Source: Prostheceraeus crozeri
Lineage: Eukaryota > Platyhelminthes > Polycladida > Euryleptidae
Length of the DNA stretch: 64,000 bases
NCBI GenBank assembly: GCA_907163375.1
Contig: CAJQUW010015625.1
Span: forward strand, 62,001 to 126,000
Direction: 5' to 3'
Positions 56,381 through 64,000 of the stretch are shown here, piece after piece; the first letter of the stretch is position 1, and each line of letters starts with the position of its first letter. Below the pieces are notes generated by a model. It saw only the letters and a program-made list of their open reading frames with translations. It made no database searches and was not told where the DNA came from. The translations under genes and the position numbers were made by a program.

Positions 56381-56656
56381 ACTGAGCCCGAGTTAACTCG
56401 CATCGAGACGGCAAGACAATATCACTGGTGCGTTGCAGGCGGTAATACAATGAGAAACTGAACCCGAGTTAGCTCGTATAGAGACGGCAAGACAATATCA
56501 CTTAACCAAATTAGGTAATTCTCTCTGTCTCAGAAGGGCTTAAGCCACTTCATACTAAACACGAGTTAATTCGGGATTCGTGAACAGGGGAAGGGAAAAC
56601 TTAATCTGTCAGTGACAGTTGCCTGCCCTACCGATGCGCGTTAACTCGGGCTCAGT
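56381..56656. mobile_element. 276-bp MITE with 25-bp inverted repeats
   Basis: The left end is ACTGAGCCCGAGTTAACTCG plus CATCG; the right end is its complement with one mismatch in 25. Inside, GAGACGGCAAGACAATATCA follows two direct copies of the CCCGAGTTA-CTCG word (56384-56427 and 56461-56503). It lies 25 bp after the LINE tail. No target duplication is evident. Confidence 0.75.
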
Positions 56657-58794
56657 CGTTAAAGAGTTAATGATAATTTGTATTAGGGCACAGATCTAGA
56701 CAGGGATAGATGGACTACTCCCCGATTTGCGTGAAGCCTGCTTTCCCTGCCACGCGCGCGCGCGCACAATCCCCGTATGTAGGCAAGAAACAAATGTTGG
56801 CATGCACGTGTCTGTGAGAATGTAATGATAATAAGCACATTAACTTTCAACGACAATAATAATTGATAACGAATCATAGAAATGTTGACAATTCCTGATG
56901 ACCTGCAATGTCATACTTTCTCGCTCATCATGATTGCTTACATAAATGTAGCTTAAACAGAAAATTAGGTGCATGCGAAGTAACGTTTTATTCAAAAGAA
57001 AACTCGGTAAATCAAAATTTATTTGCCTCTAAAGAGAATCAGCTTCATTGTCTGCTGACGTGATAGGACTTTTGAATTAAAGATATTACGTTCAAAATAT
57101 ATCTTACCGTACCGAAAGAGGCGAATTTTAACATAATTCGACGCGATCAGCCTGATAAGTTTTGTTAGATGATCAGAGTCTTGATGAATGTCATGGTCAT
57201 AAAAGTGGTCTGCAAAAAGGGTAGGAATTAATTGATTAATAATAATAATAAAGACGTATATTATAATATACGTTATTATATATTATAATACGCTTACAAG
57301 TAGTTATACAAAGTGTTAAAATGTATATTCCTTAAACGTCAGTTATAATCATAGGAATTAGGTGCTGTACACGTATAATGTAATGTAATTAAATGCATAT
57401 AATATGTATAATGTAACATTCAGCTTTGACATTCATTGAGTGACCATCGCAGACTACGCTTCAACTTTGGCCTCAACATTTTGAGATAACTGTCCTGATC
57501 ATGTTATATAATTTCTCTCCGTTTAATCGAGCGGTAAAGAAGTAAGCAATCGGCAAATTCAGACGCTCTTTCAAACCAATCAATTGAAAAACCAAAGCAT
57601 GATTTGCAACAGAACCAGTTATGAGACCTGCTCCATAGAAATGTTAAAGTTTTTCGAAGCACGGTTCTGGCATCACGGAACACAACACGAGGTAACCATT
57701 TCTCAAGAAATGAAATTTCTGTTAACAGTTTTGCAAACCTTTTCGAAAATTTTATCTTTCTTATGACTTTTGAAAACATGTTTCGGATTAGGAGTAGGAT
57801 AATTGATAGCAATAGCCTAGGCTGTTAAGATTTCATTTAATGATAAAATCGCCATTTAGCGTCGGTAGAATCCATGTCAAATTCAATTTTATCTTGTTGA
57901 AGTATTGCGACATCACCACAGTGTGTTATGACACTCATCCCAACTTCGTTTAAAGTACACAAATTTTGTCACCCTTATCAAATAAATCATAAATTGAAAA
58001 TAACACCACAGGTGTCAATTGCGATCAGCTCAGCGGCCGTAATTTCTTGCCTGCATATGGGGATCAGACGTGGCGGCGATGGGAAGTTTTCAGGCTTCAC
58101 GGCTGAAATAGGGAAACGCGGAAAGCAGTCCATCTACCCCTTTCTAGATCTGTGTATTAGGGATATGCAAGATTGATATTCTTCCCCCTTTTTTGCTCCG
58201 AATGGTGACTTGTGCTTGCGCCAGGCAAATAGTGCCGTTATTTGTCCGACTTTTCAAAGTTGACTTCGACGTGTTGTGTTGGCCATTTGTAACATTAAAT
58301 GTATTTGGCCATATGTTTCTTGATTGTCATGTCCAGATCGTAGGAGTGCCTACGAATGTATACTTCCTATAATGCATGCGCATGTCAAGGATATCCCTGG
58401 CGCATGTATTTATATTTACCGCTGATCTGAACACAAAACAAAATTAATAGTAATCGCTGTAAAACTGAGTGGCATTTATTCACTCAAAACAAAGTTTTCC
58501 TCTTTTCTTTGAAATAATATGGTCTGTGAATTCACATTGTGAAACATATTCCGAGTACGTGTTTTTTATGCAATCATATTTGCCATAAGTAATGAGTTAT
58601 AAATGAATTCGTGATTATAAAAGGAATCAATTGTAATAAGACTACAAGGTTTGAGTGCAATTTTTTACTTTAAACAAAGTTAAATGTGTCCCGGTTTTAC
58701 CCATGGTCTGTTTCGCTATTACCCATTATCCAAATCTTGGGGGTAAATGATGTACACCTTCAATGGCAATTCTCTAAGGAAAGGAAATTATGTT
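56657..58794. other. Intron, microsatellite and anonymous sequence
   Basis: No gene supported. A TAATAA run followed by the palindromic GTATATTATAATATAC lies at about 57235-57295, and GCGCGCGCGC at 56753-56766. The frames 57504-57812 and 57928-58176 show no domain. Confidence 0.4.
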
Positions 58795-58984
58795 TTTACG
58801 TCGCTACTCCCCCATACTGCGGACTTGGACGGTGCTGACATAGTCAGACTTTAATCTGGAGACTTATGATCTTATAGTCCGGATGACCTTCCTTACTACT
58901 TCCAATGACACTTTCGGGGCTCGATCTCTGGACCGAAAGAGATCGCTATGCCAAGCACTTAGCCACTGTGCCGCGGAGACCACC
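58795..58984 (-). mobile_element. tRNA-derived SINE, copy 3
   Basis: Reverse-strand copy of the family at 3181 and 6091. Complemented it reads GTGGTCTCCGCGGCACAGTG, then GCTAAGTGCTTGGC, GAGATCGAGCCCCGAAAGTG, and AGCACCGTCCAAGTCC near its 3' end. A short duplicated stretch (ACTTATGATCTTATAGTCC) replaces part of the core. Confidence 0.8.
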
Positions 58985-59189
58985 CATGTGGAACTATATA
59001 AATAATAATAATAATTACCAATGATCAATGAATTAGCGATTTTTTCGATTTTGTCCCGTTATATCCCCGTTTGATATATATTGTGAATATTACGTTAAAA
59101 TTTCTGCTTAAAAATCAGTCTTTCAGGAAAATTTGATAACTGTCAATATTCTGCGCACCGGCATGTGTCAAAGTTTGGCCATGTGCTTT

Positions 59190-59320
59190 CATCAGCATGT
59201 GACAAAATGTGACTTTTACATCAATCAGCATTTGACGAAATGTGACATTTGCACACATCGATATGTGACAGAATGTGACAAATCTCGAATATCAAGATGT
59301 GACAAAATGTGCCACAGATC
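59190..59320. repeat. Minisatellite, ~33-bp unit, four copies
   Basis: Four imperfect units, each with ATGTGACAAAATGTGAC or a variant (TTTGACGAAATGTGAC, TATGTGACAGAATGTGAC). The Cys/His-rich frame across it (59133-59375) arises from the repeat and should not be taken for a zinc finger. Confidence 0.8.
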
Positions 59321-59679
59321 CAAATATGTTGGCCCACTCCTGTTATATATAGATTCAATAGAAAGTGTTCTATGAAAGTCAGATGACCATATCCCAGGTC
59401 TTTCTTGGGATGTCAAATTCTTATACCTCCAAGAGGGTTTCTCAGGGTTAACAATAAGTCAAAATTTTGGTCGGGCTAACTTCACATCCCGGCCATTTGG
59501 ACATTTAGCCCATTTTTCTCGGAGGTGTTTTCGTCGAAAATATGTGGTGGCTCATGCTGGCACAACGAAAATCAAAAATTGATGGACTAACTTCACTGAC
59601 GACGTGATAGTTGCCCCTAGTAATCCCTACGTTTTTTCGTGATTAGCGAATTTTACTGCATCATGTTATTCAATTTCAG

Positions 59680-59922
59680 ATGACTCATAATCTGGATGGA
59701 ATCGTCGACGTTGCAATTAATCACCCGAATCAATTCTACGAAGAAAGTCAGAAAGTTACAAAATTATTGGAGAACGGTGAAGGCAGTAGAAATGGGTCTG
59801 CCAAAGTTGTGAAAGTTCGTGGACGGGCCATGGACACATCACGTGCGGACGATAGCATGTGGGAAGAAATGGAAGAAAGTGATTTGTCTCAAATTGATCT
59901 TAGTATTGTTGGTGACGAATAA
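59680..59922 (+). CDS. PRIM2: DNA primase large subunit, last coding exon
   Basis: 80 codons plus TAA. The acceptor is CAATTTCAG/ATGACT at 59679; phase 0 matches the donor at 17509, giving FFK/MTHN at the junction, as in vertebrate PRIM2 (YFEMTHN-type). It contains AINHPNQFYEESQKVTKLLE, the conserved segment after the fourth cluster cysteine, then a charged linker (VVKVRGRAMDTSRADD) and an acidic end (WEEMEESDLSQIDLSIVGDE). The ATG at the start is an internal methionine, not initiation. The match to the end of the family and the stop position mark the C-terminus. It is spliced across a 42-kb intron. Confidence 0.92.
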   Translation: MTHNLDGIVDVAINHPNQFYEESQKVTKLLENGEGSRNGSAKVVKVRGRAMDTSRADDSMWEEMEESDLSQIDLSIVGDE

Positions 59923-60230
59923 TATAGTGCTCCATTATGCAGAAATATCATGCTTTATTGTTATGATTTGAGGGGTTATGACAAACATCATCTTTCCGCA
60001 TGTTCAAAGCCACTTCCCATCTTCGGCAAGCCTAGCGCTTACTACGAAAGCAAGTGAGCATGATGTCAAGTCTCAGCAAACATTATCCATTATAAGCCTA
60101 CGAGAACCCATCCTCGTGTGTTGAGGTCTGATCAGTGCGTAGCCTCAAAATATAGACACCCGGTCGTCCGCTAGTATTCATTTTATTTACTCTATGAAAT
60201 TAGTTTAATTTGGAGTAGCAGACATGTCTA

Positions 60231-60236
60231 AATAAA
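60231..60236 (+). terminator. PRIM2: Candidate PRIM2 polyadenylation signal
   Basis: AATAAA, 309 nt after the PRIM2 stop codon, followed by a T- and GT-rich stretch (GGACTGTTGTTCAATGTC) at a suitable distance. It is the only AATAAA I see in the few hundred bases after the stop. Position-based inference only. Confidence 0.45.
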
Positions 60237-60854
60237 ACTGCCCGCACCGATATGGACTGTTGTTCAATGTCAAAGCTAATTTGATTATCAAAATTGATGA
60301 AAAAGCCAGAAGCTGAAATTTTTTGTTACTATTTCCGATATTTCGGCTTCACAGTCTGTGTCAGGGAGAGAACTCTTTCAACAATTTTGATAATCATTTT
60401 GGTTATTACACCAGGTGACATTGCCACTCGGAATTCACGCGTAATTGGAGCACCCCAAACATCCGTGGTTAAGGGCAGTTCATACTTCTACGTGATCACG
60501 TGATATGATGCTGTCAAAACATGGGAATGTTTATGAATACGCGCGGTTGAGCGTTTATGCGTCGTCTGCGGGTGCCGCTTACACATGCTCTGAGCTTGAA
60601 ATTGAGTGCATATCGTTTATATATTGTTTAATACAGAGTACCGACACATGAGACGCAGTCTATATAACAGGACTGCCGACATATGTTGCAATAATGTCAA
60701 GTGAACCACGTTTAGGGTCATAAGTAATTGAGCGTGGCATGTCACCTAAAGAATGCTGCTAAAAAATAATTTTGACATTCTACTCAAAGTTCAGTTATAA
60801 TTGGCTTTTATAATGTACATGACATGCGGTAATGCTTGTCTTCCTGTTCGTAGT

Positions 60855-61140
60855 TGTTTCAATGTACAGTGCTTCTCAAAAGTCTGGAAATACTTTAAAG
60901 GCTGCCCCAAGTAGCACAAACTCCTTACATACGTTGGTCCTACATTGGTCCTTTGAATGTTACATTGGCTTTCAGTGGCCTTCGTTAGCCGACATAAGCC
61001 AGCATTGGTCCAACGTTTGTATCTTTCCATTGGTTTCGAAAATTGGTTGGCTTACATTGGCCATCTTAATCCTTTAATGAACCAATGTAAAATGAAAATG
61101 TAGATGGCCATCTTCGAGCCAATGATGGACCATTAATGGT
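60855..61140. repeat. CATTGG/CCAATG repeat block, possibly a MITE
   Basis: Words TACATTGGTCC, GTTACATTGGC, CAGCATTGGTCCAACG, CCATTGGTTTC, CTTACATTGGCCATC and then the complements ACCAATGTA, AGCCAATGATGG recur. The start CAGTGCTTCTCAAAAGTCTG at about 60868 resembles a mariner/Tc1-style end. The switch from CATTGG to CCAATG gives the block an overall inverted design. Confidence 0.5.
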
Positions 61141-61867
61141 AATTTTGACTGAAAGGCTAGATGGCAGTTAAATAAAGTCCATAGGAAGAAAAACATTGTC
61201 ATGGAACATACCCTATTAGCGTTGGCCTTTTATTGTTTTATTACAATATTTTAATGGAAATATAATTCTGAATCAGATTAAATTATCGATAAACACATGG
61301 GTTATAGATGACACTGAATGTTTCATGCAATATTCACGAATTTAGTTATTAGAATTCGTTTAATGACAAGCACAACAAGGCAACAGATTTTTCTACTTCT
61401 CGTTGTCAACATTAAGTCTGTAATTTTTGGGAAATTTGTGTCTCAAAACAGGCAAATCAACCTATTGTACACTTTGCTTGATTCACACTAAAGACCTGAA
61501 ATATCAATTATCTGATGATCTATCAGCCAGCACCAATTGGCTTGTCTCTTTTGTAAATGACATTAAACCTCCATATATAGATGTCAGTAGACAGTGTGAA
61601 AGTTGCTCGTGATGTGAAATGTGTTTGAATTAAGGAAAAACTTACTACATCACCATTCTCTTTGTTTTACTCTTTTGTCTTAAGTTTTCACTTTCAAGCA
61701 ATGAGCACAAGATTGGAAGAAACCACAAAAGTAAGAGACGTATTCAGTAACGGCTAGAGTGAGAAATAGATTCGCTTTGATAATATTCGAATTCCTGATT
61801 CAGATTGGCCATTGTTACAGTTTAATGACAACAAAACCAGACTATGGTCACGATGAGATCTCAGAAT

Positions 61868-61942
61868 GCGAATCGTGCATTAGATTGGTTAGCGCACAGG
61901 TCTAGTTAACCTTGGTCGTAGGTTCGAATCCTACCAGTCGCA
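61868..61942 (+). tRNA. tRNA-Thr(AGT)-like sequence, possibly a pseudogene
   Basis: 75 nt that fold as a tRNA. The T arm GTAGG-TTCGAAT-CCTAC is perfect and contains the consensus B box GGTTCGAATCC. The anticodon loop CTAGTTA has T33 and anticodon AGT; the stem has four of five pairs. The D arm has a GGTT loop. The acceptor stem GCGAATC/CAGTCGC pairs at five of seven positions, with discriminator A. No TTTT terminator follows immediately (CATCTTTTG). Two acceptor mismatches suggest a decayed gene or a SINE head. It differs from the SINE family in this window. Confidence 0.5.
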
Positions 61943-62636
61943 CATCTTTTGCATGGCAATCTGATCTATCGTGTATTTAATCTCGTTGTTGTTAATTCTC
62001 AGACTACGATTCTTACACATGCAATTCTTACGATACACACATACAAAAACAAGTTAAGGGGAATGGAACATCCTCACTTTTGCAGGAGGTAATCCTACTC
62101 ATATGCGTATGTGTGAATTGTTAACACATGATGTGCCGTTACCTATATTTGGGAATTTAGGATGTGCAGAATTCATTTTCATTAGGGAATCACTGATATT
62201 ATGAAGCATCTACAGATGGGATGAATGAAGAGACAGGATCAGCGCATATCTCGGAAACGCAGCATTTCCATGATGTTTTATCAACATGTTGGCATGTCTT
62301 TCCGAATATATCACTGCCAGTTGAGCATGTTGTCAGTCGCAATGTGTGTGAGACCCCGGTCGTCAGGGTTAGAGTGTTCAGGTTAAGGTCGAAACGAACT
62401 AGATGAGCACCTGCTGATGACTGACCACCTGCAGCATTAGTACGTCCCTTGGTCAATAGGTTCAGTATTGGTAGAAATTGATCATCAGTAGAATTGTGGC
62501 ATAAGTGTTGTATTCCACTACTAAGTAGAAATGTAGAAAAAGAGTAGTTATTTATTTTGTGTAGTGTTACTTCTAGTGTGTAGCATTATTTCTATTAAGT
62601 TCTAGTATACGCCTACACATAACTACCCTATCAACC
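61943..62636. other. Intergenic, nothing recognised
   Basis: No credible coding frame; 62199-62456 (-) and 62221-62406 (+) overlap and show no domain. Confidence 0.4.
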
Positions 62637-62845
62637 AGAGCGGTCGCCGCGACCGCCATGGTCAGTCGCCTTCGGAGTCGCCTAAAGGTCGCCCTCAGCG
62701 TCGCCGGGGATTCCTATTTGTCCACCGCCCTGACTGCCTGGGGCGGTCGCCTTAAGAGCCGGGGCGAAGTCGCCCGGAGGTCTAACAGCGGTCGCCTAGC
62801 AGATGAGGTGCGGTCGCCTGTAGGTAGCTGCGGTCGCCGATTCTA
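62637..62845. repeat. GC-rich cluster of GTCGCC words
   Basis: Ten copies of GTCGCC, mostly CGGTCGCC, in about 200 bp at irregular spacing (11-47 nt), starting CAGAGCGGTCGCCGCGACCG, which is also a palindrome. Strongly GC-rich inside AT-rich DNA. The CAGAG start plus repeated word fits a solo hAT-like end. The 107-residue frame across it is a repeat by-product. Confidence 0.6.
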
Positions 62846-63183
62846 CCGATTTGCCCCTACCCTTCAGTTGAAATTTCCCATTGTGATATTAATTAGTAAA
62901 ACACTAGCTATCTCCCTAAGATGCAGGTGCATCACTATTGCTCCACTGAAAACCAATAAGCTTCCTAGTTATGAGGAGTAGTAGAATTAAAACGAAATTA
63001 CACAGAATACAATATTTTGCAATACACCTGCACCGATTCAATGAAAATTTAATGTGCACACATGAAAATTGTATTTACAAGCACTGAAGACACAAAAGTA
63101 CAAATTAACGATCGAAAAATACAATTGTTCTATGGGGGTTACAAAATGTTCTATGAAAGGCATCGAAAGACATATGTAGTACA

Positions 63184-63324
63184 ATCTAAATAACAGGAAC
63201 TTTCTTAATAACATTGAAATTTGATGACTCCAAATTGTCAGAAAAAAGCATCGATTTTCCAGTTAAAATTTTGACATAAACATGCGGGTTTGATGTTGTT
63301 AATAAAGTTCCTGCTATTTAGATT
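63184..63324. mobile_element. ~141-bp MITE with 30-35-bp inverted repeats
   Basis: Left AATCTAAATAACAGGAACTT then TCTTAATAACATTGAAAT; right, complemented, AATCTAAATAGCAGGAACTT then TATTAACAACATCAAACC. ATATGTAGTAC and ATATGTAC lie outside the ends and may be remnants of a duplicated site. No coding sequence. Confidence 0.7.
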
Positions 63325-63737
63325 ATATGTACAATAACAGCTACACAGATAACCAAGATATAACACCAAATACAAGAGATGAAAAATTGAGTCACCTATT
63401 GAGAAAAGGGGTATCAGGCACAATTACTCAGCTGCAGATCCATCAGATCTATCTTTTGCGTGCTTTAGTACGCTCTGCAAAGAGGCCTCTATTTCCTTCT
63501 CAGTCACATGAGGTCTAGAAAGTTTGATACCGCACGATAAATTCGGGAATTCTTGAATGGAAATTTATTGTTCCTGCCGTGAAATGAATACTTCATCGAA
63601 ATATCCGCAGCCAAAATCCTTTAAAATATTCGACGGCATAAATTGTTTAGTCCGTTGCCTCCGATCAGTGAGAACTGCTTTGCCTGAAAAATAAAGCTGT
63701 ATTTAAAATGGTGAAGCTTCTCCACGTACGTCAGAAG

Positions 63738-63815
63738 TCAAACAGAGCAAATAATACTCTGTTTTTATAATAATAATAAAAAAAAATTGTACCTAAATCA
63801 AACAGAGCAAATAAT
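63738..63815. repeat. 60-bp spaced direct repeat
   Basis: TCAAACAGAGCAAATAAT occurs at 63738-63755 and again at 63798-63815, exactly 60 bp apart, separated by an A/T-rich stretch with TAATAATAATAAAAAAAAA. This could be a tandem duplication or a target-site duplication around a minimal retroposed tail. Confidence 0.6.
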
Positions 63816-64000
63816 TTCAAAACGATGTGAGTGGCTTTGTGATTCCAGTAAATCATTTGTGTCTGCAAAAGTCATTTGAATGATTCAGTTGATAATCAGG
63901 TCGTGGGTAGCACCGCTCTTTTAATGCCGACAATCATTGAGCGATGCAAATGACAGTGACAGTTTCTGCCTTCATTTTGAATTGAAAATCTCACGTATGT

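Larger units (their letters stand above)
59923..61867. other. PRIM2 3' UTR and downstream region
   Basis: The 3' UTR probably ends near 60260 (AATAAA at 60231). Beyond it only short frames without domains were seen, plus the CATTGG-rich repeat at 60855-61140. No neighbouring gene is recognised before the tRNA-like sequence at 61868. Confidence 0.5.

Noticed and set aside
59133..59375. Cys/His-rich frame resembling zinc fingers
   Set aside because: The Cys and His spacing comes from a 33-bp minisatellite (ATGTGACAAAATGTGAC); linker and hydrophobic positions of a real finger are absent.
59680..59922. ATG at 59680 as a separate small gene start
   Set aside because: The codon directly follows an acceptor AG, and the sequence matches the C-terminal part of PRIM2 in phase with the exon ending at 17509.
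62658..62981. 107-residue Arg/Ser-rich frame
   Set aside because: It translates the GTCGCC word cluster; no domain and no splice or start context.

Overview
The window is animal nuclear DNA. It is AT-rich, intron-dominated and packed with transposable elements. The only host gene I can support is PRIM2, the large subunit of DNA primase, on the + strand. Three consecutive exons are visible: 1607-1996, 17165-17509 and the last coding exon 59680-59922. Both introns are phase 0, about 15.2 kb and 42.2 kb long. All four iron-sulfur cluster cysteines are present. The 5' exons lie left of the window. The mix of hAT, PIF/Harbinger, BEL/Pao, RTE, CR1-like LINE, Penelope-like elements with GIY-YIG endonuclease and tRNA-headed SINEs suits a non-vertebrate metazoan. 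The sequence alone does not fix the taxon.

Layout. 1-17164: upstream introns with SINEs, LINE tails, a decayed hAT (8517-11360), a small hAT-like element X1 (12822-13462) with a perfect 8-bp target duplication, and a 5'-truncated Penelope-like element on the - strand (about 14880-16312). 17510-28261: a four-deep nest. Element X2 (18516-28261) holds a DUF4371-type hAT (19180-27153) and a small MITE (27255-27592). The hAT is split by two related terminal-inverted-repeat elements (20302-22704 and 23070-26111) built largely of palindromic CATAGTATG-type arrays. The first of these carries a two-exon BEN-domain coding unit. 29480-32225: a broken RTE LINE, itself split by a hAT MITE (31275-32006) with a BED-finger remnant.

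33631-43048: a BEL/Pao LTR retrotransposon with nearly identical LTRs, whose integrase is split by a hAT (39904-42066). 43081-51909: a giant inverted repeat. Each arm has a near-identical Harbinger transposase and a GIY-YIG endonuclease split into two halves on opposite strands. The left arm alone was later hit by element Y (45529-49019), which contains another hAT (45621-47920). 52780-56356: a CR1/jockey-like LINE. 56657-64000: the end of PRIM2, a SINE, minisatellites, a tRNA-Thr-like sequence and several small MITE-like pieces.

Nothing forms an operon or pathway. The interest is in the stratified invasion of two introns of an essential replication gene, a BEN-domain cargo inside a palindrome-array element, and the Harbinger/Penelope inverted structure. 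Insertion boundaries were read by eye from matching terminal inverted repeats and target-site duplications. All edges without a stated duplication are approximate.
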